In this document: in pieces, positions 13,601 through 21,622 of the stretch
Numbering within the stretch: position 1 is the stretch's first letter
Layout of the letters: every line of letters starts with the position of its first letter
DNA from: a virus
DNA: 25,951 nucleotides
Virus record (IMG/VR): IMGVR_UViG_3300037189_025743
Coordinates: 1-25,951 of that record
Reading direction: 5' to 3' (one strand)
Program-made: the position numbers and the translations under genes
Notes under the pieces: generated by a model
Told to the model about the DNA's origin: nothing
What the model saw: the letters and a program-made list of their open reading frames with translations, nothing else
Databases searched by the model: none

Positions 13601-15234
13601 GCCCAGGCTGTCGAGGTCAATAACGCTCGCCAATCGTCGCCGTCAGGGTTTTCAACCCATACATAGGTGCCGCCCGGCAACGAATAACCGTCTGTGGCCA
13701 GCAGCTGAGGGGTCGTACCTGTGGTATCAGCAGACAAAGCCTGCAACAGGGTGATGTTCGAGGCGCTATGGCTCGCCACCGTCCCCAGTGTGATTCGCCT
13801 GATTGCAGGTGTTTTATCAGATAGATTGACTGGCACGCTGATTCGATTTATCAGCCAGCCTGTATCCAGCGGAACAGCCGTTCGCGCATAGCCGGTAGCA
13901 AGCGCAGCGCAGCTGCCAAACGTGAAATTGCCGTTGGATGAAACAATCTCGCCCCCCAAGTCAGCTCGCGCTCTCGCAGTGTGGCAAAGGCCAAAAACAC
14001 TAACCTCGCTGCAGAAAGCGTCTCTGATTACCAGCAAATGGCAGTGAGCGCGCTGCGGCTTGATCCGCCGATTGTCGGGAATCGTGTCAATGTAGGCCTG
14101 AAGGCTGGAAGGGGTGATCCAACTGCCACCAGAATAAACCTGCAGGCTGTTTACGTCTTTTTGGAGGGAAATTCCAGTAAACTGGGCTGTGATTGTAGAT
14201 TTCAGACCACCTAAGTTGTCCCCATTGATGAATAAACCACCCATACCCCATTCACTACGCACGCTGATGCGCTCAGGGTAGGGGGATGATCCCTTCACCG
14301 TGTCATAGGCGGGGCTTGGGCTGCCCTCAAACGGGCCAACAGTTTGATATTCGCTGGCTCGCGCCTGGCTGAGCGCAGCCGACAGGTTGGCGCTAGAGCC
14401 CAGGGCGGTGAAGGCCTTGGCGTAAAACGAATTTAGATGCGATTGAGATGGGTAGCCTAAGCAATAAAGCAAGTGTAATGATTGACTTTGGCCGATGGGG
14501 TCACGAAATGTAAAGTCAACCGCATGTACGTCGGGCGTTAGGTATAAAACGCAGCGGATATTGCTGTAGTCGCTAGCGATGTCTGCGGGGGCTGGCGCCC
14601 ACATTGGTATCAGTACAGTCTTGCGTAAATCTTCGCCATCAAAAGCAGCACCGCGAGGCAGAATTAGTCCCCCAAGAATATCGTCGTTAAATGCAATCAA
14701 CTCCTGCCAGGTGGGGACCTTGCCATCAGCCCACGCACTGATGGCAACGGCACTGGAGTGAGAGCCTGGGTGGTTGTAAATAAACTGCGGCCCCGAACCC
14801 ATGTGAATAATCACACAGTCGCGGTGGGCCCGAACGTCTGTGAATGTATACCAGTTTAGGGATGTAATTATGTGAGCTTCTAGGACTGCTCTGTTAGGAG
14901 TCTTGAAGGGGGCGGCTCTTGTATAGCCACACTCCAGTCGCTGCTCGCGAATGCGCTTGAGCTTTTGCGCAATTTTCTGTTCGTCAGTGCCGGTTGACTC
15001 AAAGCTATTAAAATCTCCAGTTACATATGTGTCTCGGCCAAGATTATCATCAACGTAGAGATGAAACGGAGCCGTAAGCGGATCCGTAGATTCACTGGAG
15101 CCGCTAGCGATATTTGGATTGCCGATCAGCTGCCGAACTATATTTACCAACGCCGCCAGCTGACTTTTGGCTACATTCTGCGACTCGGCTACATCAATTG
15201 CGCCGCTCTCTCCCGCCCTCCTCAGCTTGGTCAT
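10681..15234 (-). CDS. Giant cyanophage-type tail fibre-like protein
   Basis: The product is 1,517 residues. The N-terminal 135 residues hold FHLYVDDNLGRDTYVTGDF, then RLECGYTRAAPFKTPNRAVL and ITSLNWYTF, a block I recognise from cyanophage tail proteins. The rest is Ser/Thr/Asn/Gly-rich with many beta-type segments. The C-terminal half (about 1180-1500) reads like a beta-helix (repeated short strands with VSCEGDIDVFCSGIYFLGN, then NCIHILNNLGNYALV), as in fibres that bind surface polysaccharide. No catalytic motif is visible. It is the largest gene of the window and probably forms the distal fibre or tip. It follows the 345-residue tail gene by 29 bp. Confidence 0.85.
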   Translation of the reverse strand: MTKLRRAGESGAIDVAESQNVAKSQLAALVNIVRQLIGNPNIASGSSESTDPLTAPFHLYVDDNLGRDTYVTGDFNSFESTGTDEQKIAQKLKRIREQRLECGYTRAAPFKTPNRAVLEAHIITSLNWYTFTDVRAHRDCVIIHMGSGPQFIYNHPGSHSSAVAISAWADGKVPTWQELIAFNDDILGGLILPRGAAFDGEDLRKTVLIPMWAPAPADIASDYSNIRCVLYLTPDVHAVDFTFRDPIGQSQSLHLLYCLGYPSQSHLNSFYAKAFTALGSSANLSAALSQARASEYQTVGPFEGSPSPAYDTVKGSSPYPERISVRSEWGMGGLFINGDNLGGLKSTITAQFTGISLQKDVNSLQVYSGGSWITPSSLQAYIDTIPDNRRIKPQRAHCHLLVIRDAFCSEVSVFGLCHTARARADLGGEIVSSNGNFTFGSCAALATGYARTAVPLDTGWLINRISVPVNLSDKTPAIRRITLGTVASHSASNITLLQALSADTTGTTPQLLATDGYSLPGGTYVWVENPDGDDWRALLTSTAWAPGTPARINITAALSQSGTNADVPSSFGISNAIGKSVYIRRVVDNRTLAERSASLELTTYSSRTPNRSAILQTSAGVSGGGINRPLAPDGEEVLAVTSTSKTEFGARVTLRRSCPSTTYTVGTFYRKGVVVKAVNKHFKAIRNNYATASTPPLADWDEAYVHMPEAYNPEEPITNEAPQIVFNTDTDPNDITTSCGINWTTIFASSGPVRDQYRTGSDVLGLYALLRALGFSESATWTALTPRATATRRLNPASAADFPLPPSGGAASGLASWAVEFRRPTTITLSNFTYDQGAGHGNYSTALPKAQKPISASNLFSLYFTNGGGGRVVVNGVNENGQVVTNRGLTDTETGETVLAGDQAGTENSQQESFSNISVNGLTGSGVWNLSSLASLLFPSSSAGKTTSLGTFRLANAATLRSNNIPIGANDGELNASLDNSPEIVNLKGLNYWAKQKGVLTRKTGDTTLYVVPDSATAAGQSFVFNGTSAELILSPVRSAADVFAVPPLARETAVTFAIAVVYANATFDSTETVNYQLADGPYWNQLEPFNHIANWVGATNQFPVTNIVADYTAANTKPTTDAKALHDARSPFLVPCFAGGLAHDRGSYTSYDAGMNFFENSFFPEFRVGGSVNGVCWLSMDAVAENPEIFPSTLYPSDMRIPAYRPSGVTFRNFLDNYLDATISNGFVVQGPFTKGCVSVKSGIFTFRNVILGGKSPGPVNPNLPPSIVSCEGDIDVFCSGIYFLGNTRIDSLPKALLKGATFPLGIPGSRNCHSFVGSMSDGKQQKVSLTMATPYSFLPNSNVFALERNRDTNCIHILNNLGNYALVSDRASTGTVKGASMQSFIHTFNAGSVLSLKTFDNSFVIANKSAGMAGAFGNDGTSASGPLGITNQAGRTVVASGATGHPGLWRMATSGTMLASNVTLTYAPGGRQISYDLSSSNALNLVVNANYQGVDVNTATQHIGRIVGSPPAFFV

Positions 15235-15263
15235 TCAGGGGCTGCTCTGTGACTAGTGCTAGT

Positions 15264-16301
15264 CTACACCTCCCTGGCCAACCGAATCCGGCCCGTCGCA
15301 ACAAAATCGGCATTCATTCTGATTACGTCATCGAACTGAGTATTTACAGTTGTTTTACTTAACAGAATATCTGTTTCATAAAATAAACGTTCTGGTATAG
15401 ATAAAGAGCCGGAATTGCGCTGATCAGCAATTTGAAACCTAGCTTTAGCCTTGCTGCCTTGATTCGTCAACATAATAAGACGCAGCATCCCAACGCTACT
15501 GTTTGAACTAGACATAAATCCATGGCTAATGATGGCGCTAAAGCTTCCAGCGCCGCGAAGCATTCCTTTCGCAGACTCCCCAAAAGTTTGTCCAATCGCT
15601 GTTTCGTCCAGTTGAGTTACATCTGTTTCAAAAACCCAGTTAGTCAGGTCGCATTGCATTAGCCAGCCGCGTTCTTCTGCGTCTGCAGCGATGTCGGTAA
15701 GGATTTCTGGCACTGGCGCCAGGTTTTCAGCTGGCTGCTCGCCATCTGGGATCTCAAGGCCGGCAATCGACTGGAGTAATTGCAGTGCTGCGGCGTTGTA
15801 GCCAGTCGCTGCGGATGCCGGCAGTATCAGTATCGGGCCTGGTGACACGTTGCGCAGCGGTATCAGTCCTTGAGCCCCTCCATTGATTGCGTCAACCTCG
15901 TTAGAGTAAAACCTTGCGTTATCCAGCTCATCACGACTGATAAAAGCAGTAGCTGATTGGACAAAGCCAACAGTCGCTTGCGACTCCCAGAATGGCGCAC
16001 CCGTGTCCGCGCTCCAAAACATGCCGCCGGTTGTCCTGGCGGCCAGCGCAAGGCCTACTGCGGTCTCGCCGCCCGTCCAAAACGCATGACCATCGGGGCA
16101 TGGTGCAAAACCAGCAGTGCCAATGCCAAGTGGCACACCGCGAAGCGCAATAACAACCACTTCATCGCCAGCCTGAAAGGCTTGATCGCTTAGGTCTAGT
16201 GATGGCGAGGTGCCACGTTGCAAGCGCCAGTCAGCCAATGCTGTTGGTGCCGGCCATTCACGACTTAGCTCAACAATCCCTTCGTATCCAAGAATTGCCA
16301 T
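15264..16301 (-). CDS. Tail protein with tube-like C-terminal domain
   Basis: This 345-residue protein starts by overlapping the TAA of the preceding gene by one base (16301). Residues about 1-195 are a beta-rich domain with Gly/Ala loops (AFQAGDEVVVIALRGVPLGI and on). Residues about 195-345 look like a phage tail-tube-type domain: WVFETDVTQLDETAIGQTFG, GAGSFSAIISHGF, and a final FDDVIRMNADFVATGRIRL strand. The N-terminal part is not recognised. It could be a baseplate or collar component built on a tube fold. The neighbour upstream (16301-16696) also looks tube-like, making a tandem of related folds downstream of the J-like gene. Confidence 0.65.
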   Translation of the reverse strand: MAILGYEGIVELSREWPAPTALADWRLQRGTSPSLDLSDQAFQAGDEVVVIALRGVPLGIGTAGFAPCPDGHAFWTGGETAVGLALAARTTGGMFWSADTGAPFWESQATVGFVQSATAFISRDELDNARFYSNEVDAINGGAQGLIPLRNVSPGPILILPASAATGYNAAALQLLQSIAGLEIPDGEQPAENLAPVPEILTDIAADAEERGWLMQCDLTNWVFETDVTQLDETAIGQTFGESAKGMLRGAGSFSAIISHGFMSSSNSSVGMLRLIMLTNQGSKAKARFQIADQRNSGSLSIPERLFYETDILLSKTTVNTQFDDVIRMNADFVATGRIRLAREV

Positions 16302-16696
16302 TAGATTGAATAAGAAGATTTTCCGCTGATAACAAAAGAAATACTAACACTTGTATTTTCGTTGACACTCTCACTCAAGCCTAAAGAGCGCATCAGGACT
16401 GACCCGGAAATAACCCTGCCCTTACCCTTATGAAGAATAATCTCTATGTTGTCCGGCTCCTCGTCATCCTCAAAGATTCTTGCCATAAGCTCGCGGCTTA
16501 CCTCGTTATCTGTTTCGTAGAGAAGAGTTGCCGAGCCGGACGTACTTCGTTTTCCGTATGCAAACTCGCTGTCCATCTCTCCGATACCGGTAGTATCTAA
16601 AATGTCACGCTGAACGTCAAGAGTAACGTTGGTCACTTTGGCGACTTTTTGCCCGTCAAAACGAACTTCTCCGTGGACGCTGTTTGCAACCGCCAT
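16301..16696 (-). CDS. Tail-tube-like small tail protein
   Basis: This 131-residue protein has the pattern of phage major tail or tail-tube proteins: EVRFDGQKVAKVTNVTLDVQ (10-29), then DILDTTGIGEMDSEFAYGKR (31-50) with TSGSATLLYET, and C-terminal strands GRVISGSVLMRSLGLSESVN followed by SISFVISGKS. In most siphophages the tube gene precedes the tape measure; this one lies after the tail-tip gene, so it may be a specialised tip or decoration protein, and a true tube gene may lie beyond the right edge. It ends with TAATG overlap into the next gene. Confidence 0.7.
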   Translation of the reverse strand: MAVANSVHGEVRFDGQKVAKVTNVTLDVQRDILDTTGIGEMDSEFAYGKRSTSGSATLLYETDNEVSRELMARIFEDDEEPDNIEIILHKGKGRVISGSVLMRSLGLSESVNENTSVSISFVISGKSSYSI

Positions 16697-16712
16697 TTGA
16701 ATGAGCTAGCCT

Positions 16713-17102
16713 CTAATCCATTCTAAGCTCGGCCCTGAACTGAACCTTGACGGATATTCTTTTCCCGCCTTGCGAACGGCTTCCCTGGGGTTCGCCCAAA
16801 AAGTACCAACGCAAGCCTGGGCCAGGATTTAGCAAGTCAGCCTGCTCAAGATTCCTTCCAACAATCGCTGGGAATGCTACATCTTCTGTCGGTCCTCGTG
16901 CTGCGGTATAAGCCGCCTTAATTTGTGCGTAGGCCGCTTGGGTAATGTTATCGAATGTCAGGGTCATGGGCGCATCACTAGCTTTGTCGCCCCACTGCCG
17001 GATCGAACGGACACCGCTTTGCGCTCGCCGCTCTGTTATCGGCCAGCCAGGTTCACCGAAATCGTGAGCAGTGGGCTGAATCGCTGGGAACTGAACTGTC
17101 AT
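16713..17102 (-). CDS. Small tail protein, cyanophage-type (possible gpM-like)
   Basis: The 129-residue product is taken from ATG 17102, which overlaps the stop of the J-like gene as ATGA (17099-17102); a GTG five codons upstream is less likely. It begins MTVQFPAIQPTAHDFGEPGW and shows FDNITQAAYAQIKAAYTAAR (50-69), LRWYFLGEPQG and a C-terminal strand RISVKVQFRAEL. This layout (FPAIxPT start, central helix with a Y-A-A repeat, WxY...V.V) is known to me from small cyanophage and cyanobacterial prophage tail proteins, and resembles minor tail protein M. Function beyond tail assembly is unknown. Confidence 0.72.
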   Translation of the reverse strand: MTVQFPAIQPTAHDFGEPGWPITERRAQSGVRSIRQWGDKASDAPMTLTFDNITQAAYAQIKAAYTAARGPTEDVAFPAIVGRNLEQADLLNPGPGLRWYFLGEPQGSRSQGGKRISVKVQFRAELRMD

Positions 17103-20100
17103 CGTTGAATCACCCACGCTGCAGTGCTATCCCAGTCTAATACTGCCAGCATCATTCCGTTTTCATTGGTTGGCATGTGGACGGCTTCGATAGCATAGGC
17201 GCCGTCATCAGTTGGCGAGATCTTGGAAATTTGATAACTGCGGACCTCGGTAGTGGTGCGCTTGACCGTGAAGATTATTCCAGCAGGGGAGCCGATACCG
17301 CCCGAGATCGTGAGCGATCCCGCATCATTCACGTCACCAGTGCCACTCCAGCTCACCACGTCGTAGAGGCCATCGCCAAGCACCTGGGAACTCACCACCG
17401 TACCATCAGTTAGTACGGCGCCGTTGTTGAACTCGTCATAAGACGTGGCATCCATGGCCACCCGAATCAGGTCGCCGGGGCCTACGCCAGTGGTGATACC
17501 CTCCAGCCCATCGTAAGTAGTTTCAAAGCTGATCACATGATCACGCAGCCGCCGCAACCTCAAAGTGAATTTTGCTAAGTCGATCGCATGGTTTTCGTTA
17601 GTACAAAACTCGCTCATTTTGATTGGCTCAATCTGCAGCGTCTCATTGCCGTGTGGCTCCGCCTCTCTGACCAACACCTCCTTCACCTGAGGGAACATGC
17701 CGGGGTTGACAGGGTTGGTCGAGCTACGCTCCTGGCGCCATATGACACTGATCTGAGATGCCTGCCTGTCCTCCAGTGGGATGGTCTCAAACTTAAAGGT
17801 GCCCTCGGCAATGTTGCCAGCAGTGAACAGAGCTACATGCCTGACCGGCTCAAAACTGATAAACGGCACCAGATCGAATTGGCCGTTTACCTCGCGGAAG
17901 TCCAATAACATGAAGCCGGCGTGATCAGCGATCCATTGACGCGGCGACTCTTGACTGATAATTACACCACCATCGAAGAAGTAGCACCGGTCAAAGCACC
18001 ATTGCGCAGATTTCCTGAAGTTGTTAATTTTGATCATGTCATCGGATATATTTTCTGGGCCATACTTTGGATTGGTTAAGCGATCTAGCGCTAGATCAGG
18101 CAGTAGGTGCGACGGGCCCTTGGTCATGCCCCCGAGCAGCCTGCGTACTTCGGTGCCGCCCGTTACATAGGGCGATAGCTGGCTAAATTGCTGCCACTCA
18201 AAAGCCGATGCAACATTAACGCCAATTAAAGCAATGCCGTCGTACAAAGGCGTAGTTTGATTTTCTACAATCTCATTGATGTAGACAATCTCGTGCTCGG
18301 GCTGGGTGGCGCTTGAGGTGATCTCTTCGTAGACAAACGCTTCGGCTAACTTCCCCCAGGCGTCGGCGTAGTTGTTGTCGGTGTCGGGGTGCGGAGTGCC
18401 GATGTTCTCCCTGTCGGCCTGCTGTAACTTAAAGGTCGCCTGGTTGCGAGTAACGGTTCGTCCGTTAAACGTTGCCTTAAGCGTTCTGCCTCCCGCAGTA
18501 GTAGTGACTGTGATCACGTCAGACAGGCGAGAGTCCACCACGTACAGGGTCGCGTCTGTTACTACATTGCGAATCTCCCAGCCGCTAAGCGGCTCAATTG
18601 TCCAGTCCCAAGAGTCTTGGAATGGAAATTCAAGGCGCAGGTAGTTAAACATTGACTGTTGTTCAATACCAGCGAAGCCAAATACCTGAGCAAGCGGTAT
18701 GAACGTCGCCTCTGACTGCCTTTTATAGGAAACGCGATAAAAGGAGTAACGCTCTTCAGATCCCGCTACTTGACCACTTTGATAGTTGTCTACTTTAAGT
18801 GTGTTGCCTTTTGCGATAATATTGCCATCTTTGTTGAAACATGCGCGTCCATCAGTGTCGGCATAGGTGAGCGTTGCGCGGAATCTCAGTAAGCCGTTAT
18901 ACCTAATGCCAAGGCTGGACCTAAACCCAAACTCGATAATGCGGCATTCTTTTTCAGTGGTACCGCTTGCGATTACGACTCGCATAATGTGTGGGCCGCT
19001 GGTAGCAGTCCTTCGCGCTGCATAGGTAGTGCCCGGAAGCTCCAGGTTCGCAACAGTTGTAGTGGCAGCGCTACCAGCTCGCACGATCCTGAACGTTGCA
19101 TCAATGCCCTGGCCGCTGCCAGCAGTGCCAAGGCTCGCCTCAGAGCGGAATACCTCATTGGATGGCGTCCTGGCAGTACATACGGCAAGAGCTGAGCCAA
19201 TCTTGTAAAGATCGCCGATTACAATCGCGTCGTCCCATACTGCCTGTCGATTAGCGATTGAAGATGCTGCATCATTGGCGGACTCGCTATAGGAATCCAT
19301 CTCTTCATATCCAAACGTCAGTACAGCCCTGAGCCTGTTGGGGCTGGTGAGGGCTTGAACCGCCGCAAACCCTGGGTCTCCACTTATCGTGACTGTGACG
19401 GCGCGGGGAGCGGTACCGCTAAAGACAACCACCGCAGCAATTACCGTGGTCTGAAAGGTGACGTTTTCGGAGTCGCTTGCGATTGTAACGATCCATTGTA
19501 TTTCATAGCTGGCGGCATTTGCGTTCTCGTACAGGCTCGTAATAGTATCTGTGTTTACGTCTGCATTAACTGAAACCGTTTTTGCTGTTGAGTTTACGTT
19601 AGTAGTGCTAACCTCCAGTGCAGGCATGACATCGGCCTCGTAAATGCCTTCACTTAAAATGCTTGCGGCATCAAGACTGCCGAATGATTTAGCGCTGCCC
19701 CATGTTTGGGCCTCGCTGTGCGTGAAATTAGTTTCAAAGTCACTGCTGGGCAGCAAGCTATAAGTAACACTTCCGCCTACCGCGTTGAGTGCTCCCGCTG
19801 TTATTCCTGATCGCGTCGAAAAGTATGCTGCGTACTTAGCCCGCTCTACTACTACTGTGTTTTCAATATTGCAGACTACGCGAGCATTACCTTCATCGCC
19901 ACTTGGTACGAGTTGTGCCGACACTTTTGGTCTTACCGATGGATTCAACTTGAACCCCATGTCATTGCCAATCAATGTATAAACGCCGAATGTCGTACTG
20001 GTTGCTGGTTTAGCCGTAGAGCAAAAATCGGGCCGTAGGACATTGTTTACTGATGGCACTTGAAATACATCAGTGGCGCCGGCCCTCATCGCATTACCTG

Positions 20101-20764
20101 GATCTGTTGCAGCAGAGCGTCCCAAGACGCGATCACCAGCAACGATGCGACCGCCATTGTTGCGGTAATAGATCGTCAAGCGGCCACCAATTTCATTGGC
20201 CTCGGCGCTGCCTAGGTCGTAGACGCTGATGCTGCTATCGCCAATAGCAAAGCCGTTTGGGTCGATGCTTGCAACAGGCCCCTCGGCCAGCATAAATACT
20301 GCGCGAAGCATTTGCGATCCACCCAGGCTAATGATCTGCGACCACAGCAGCGACGTGTTAACCCTGATGCCACCGTAGGCGATGCCGTTGATGGTTTCGC
20401 GATGAGCGTAAACGACAGGTATCGGCTCACCCAGCGATGCTACCGATTGCGTTGAGTTAAAACCTGCTCGCGGTGCAAATGCTTGCAAGCTGTTCTGCGA
20501 TTGGCCGTTTTCGTTGCTAGTTTTCAGTTTGACAGGATTCCTATCTTTAGCTTGATACCTCGGCGCCAGTAATGAGCTGATTAACTGGAATCCAATAGAC
20601 AGAACTGTTAAAACGATTGAAACGATAATGGCAGTCTCTAGCCCACACACCACTGCTGGCCGTGGACCTTCTGCTGAGCGCTTGCGCACTTTGTCTTTCC
20701 AGAATTCATACTGCTCCTCGGACAAGCCAAGGAGATCTGCTAGGTAGCGATCAGATGGCAGCAT
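17099..20764 (-). CDS. Tail-tip attachment protein, lambda J-like
   Basis: This 1,221-residue protein begins with a short polar segment and a hydrophobic helix at about 41-67 (GLETAIIVSIVLTVLSIGFQ), as in J-family tail-tip proteins. Then comes GEPIPVVYAHRE and GIAYGGIRVNTSLLWSQIIS (about 112-145), the conserved N-terminal J signature. The C-terminal third includes NYADAWGKLAEAFVYEEI and the tip-domain segment LLGGMTKGP through FDRCYFFDGGVI, then GDLIRVAMD. These proteins form the hub and baseplate-like tip that contacts the receptor. The gene overlaps its upstream neighbour by 14 bp and follows the L- and K-like genes in the usual order. Confidence 0.9.
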   Translation of the reverse strand: MLPSDRYLADLLGLSEEQYEFWKDKVRKRSAEGPRPAVVCGLETAIIVSIVLTVLSIGFQLISSLLAPRYQAKDRNPVKLKTSNENGQSQNSLQAFAPRAGFNSTQSVASLGEPIPVVYAHRETINGIAYGGIRVNTSLLWSQIISLGGSQMLRAVFMLAEGPVASIDPNGFAIGDSSISVYDLGSAEANEIGGRLTIYYRNNGGRIVAGDRVLGRSAATDPGNAMRAGATDVFQVPSVNNVLRPDFCSTAKPATSTTFGVYTLIGNDMGFKLNPSVRPKVSAQLVPSGDEGNARVVCNIENTVVVERAKYAAYFSTRSGITAGALNAVGGSVTYSLLPSSDFETNFTHSEAQTWGSAKSFGSLDAASILSEGIYEADVMPALEVSTTNVNSTAKTVSVNADVNTDTITSLYENANAASYEIQWIVTIASDSENVTFQTTVIAAVVVFSGTAPRAVTVTISGDPGFAAVQALTSPNRLRAVLTFGYEEMDSYSESANDAASSIANRQAVWDDAIVIGDLYKIGSALAVCTARTPSNEVFRSEASLGTAGSGQGIDATFRIVRAGSAATTTVANLELPGTTYAARRTATSGPHIMRVVIASGTTEKECRIIEFGFRSSLGIRYNGLLRFRATLTYADTDGRACFNKDGNIIAKGNTLKVDNYQSGQVAGSEERYSFYRVSYKRQSEATFIPLAQVFGFAGIEQQSMFNYLRLEFPFQDSWDWTIEPLSGWEIRNVVTDATLYVVDSRLSDVITVTTTAGGRTLKATFNGRTVTRNQATFKLQQADRENIGTPHPDTDNNYADAWGKLAEAFVYEEITSSATQPEHEIVYINEIVENQTTPLYDGIALIGVNVASAFEWQQFSQLSPYVTGGTEVRRLLGGMTKGPSHLLPDLALDRLTNPKYGPENISDDMIKINNFRKSAQWCFDRCYFFDGGVIISQESPRQWIADHAGFMLLDFREVNGQFDLVPFISFEPVRHVALFTAGNIAEGTFKFETIPLEDRQASQISVIWRQERSSTNPVNPGMFPQVKEVLVREAEPHGNETLQIEPIKMSEFCTNENHAIDLAKFTLRLRRLRDHVISFETTYDGLEGITTGVGPGDLIRVAMDATSYDEFNNGAVLTDGTVVSSQVLGDGLYDVVSWSGTGDVNDAGSLTISGGIGSPAGIIFTVKRTTTEVRSYQISKISPTDDGAYAIEAVHMPTNENGMMLAVLDWDSTAAWVIQR

Positions 20765-21155
20765 TCTTTGGTCTCCAGAAATTGAGGGGTTGTATTACAC
20801 GGGCGGCAACGTCCAGCGGCAGCCATTGTGCGCCACGTCGATGATGGACAATCAAAACGCCGTCGCCAATCACCACACCAACACCTATTATTCCACCTGG
20901 CTGCACATGCAGCACTAGAGCGTATGACTCCAGTTTGCATGGCTCGCACATTCGCTTCCATTCAGCCTCCAGCTCTGGCCACCGCCCCTCTACTGCTAAA
21001 TCAAACCAGCAGGGATCAAGTAGTGGTGTATCTAGGCCGGCGTCCCTGCGCACCTTGGCCGTCATCACCAAGCAGTCGATGCCTTCGCCGTCGTCCGGGT
21101 CGGCGCCGATCTGGTGCGGTAGTTTTGCGTTTACCCAGCGAATCCAATCAGCCAT
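20751..21155 (-). CDS. NlpC/P60-like tail-tip assembly protein (lambda K-like)
   Basis: This 134-residue protein sits between the L-like and J-like genes, where lambda encodes K. It keeps the Cys motif, GIDCLVM (C28), and the strand-turn GVGVVIGDGVLIVHHRRGAQ (91-110). In NlpC/P60 enzymes the second catalytic residue is the His of an HVGI motif before GDG; here the aligned position is Gly91, and only H104 and H105 lie nearby. It may therefore be an inactive or rearranged peptidase domain. Classic members cleave stem peptides during DNA entry. Starts at ATG 21155 with TAATG overlap. Confidence 0.7.
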   Translation of the reverse strand: MADWIRWVNAKLPHQIGADPDDGEGIDCLVMTAKVRRDAGLDTPLLDPCWFDLAVEGRWPELEAEWKRMCEPCKLESYALVLHVQPGGIIGVGVVIGDGVLIVHHRRGAQWLPLDVAARVIQPLNFWRPKNAAI

Positions 21156-21622
21156 TACTGCATCGTCAGGTTGCCGCTGGTAGGTAACGCGCCAACCAGC
21201 CGCTGCGATAGCACCCGGCCACCAGGGGCACGCACAGCATCGAGCGGGCTCGCTAATTGCAGCGCTACAACTGGCTCCTTGCTGTCGTGCTGGACCCTAA
21301 GCGCTGCCCAGTATTCAAGTGTCAGCATCGGGCCTAGCGAATTGTCAACTCGATTGACGGTAACAGTCTTCACCTCAAGCAGCCATCTTTCTCTAGCGGC
21401 TTCGGTGAAGACATTTAGGCTGAGTGCTGATATTCCAGCGCCGATCGCCGCTTCTGACCGATCGCCGCCACGGGCGCTGCTGTTGGTCGCAACGCCAACT
21501 GGCAAATACGGATACTGTAGTCCGTTGTAAGCGACGACCTCGCCGATAAAGTAATTTTGCGCCAACCAACCCGTGTAGGTTCCGTCACGGCGCTTGAAGC
21601 GTAGAAAATTGCAGTTTTTCAT
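21155..21622 (-). CDS. Minor tail protein, lambda L-like
   Basis: This 155-residue protein follows the tape measure with a TGATG overlap at 21620-21624. Its middle (ARERWLLEVKTVTVNRVDNS) and the block EPVVALQLASPLDAVRAPGG followed by RVLSQRLVGALP (about 116-147) resemble the part of minor tail protein L in which a strand is followed by LASPLDA. The N-terminal FLRFKRRDGTYTGWLAQNYF is not recognised. Lambda L carries a Cys-rich iron-sulfur C-terminus; no such Cys cluster is visible here, so it matches only part of that family. Order and overlap support a role at the tail tip. Confidence 0.6.
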   Translation of the reverse strand: MKNCNFLRFKRRDGTYTGWLAQNYFIGEVVAYNGLQYPYLPVGVATNSSARGGDRSEAAIGAGISALSLNVFTEAARERWLLEVKTVTVNRVDNSLGPMLTLEYWAALRVQHDSKEPVVALQLASPLDAVRAPGGRVLSQRLVGALPTSGNLTMQ

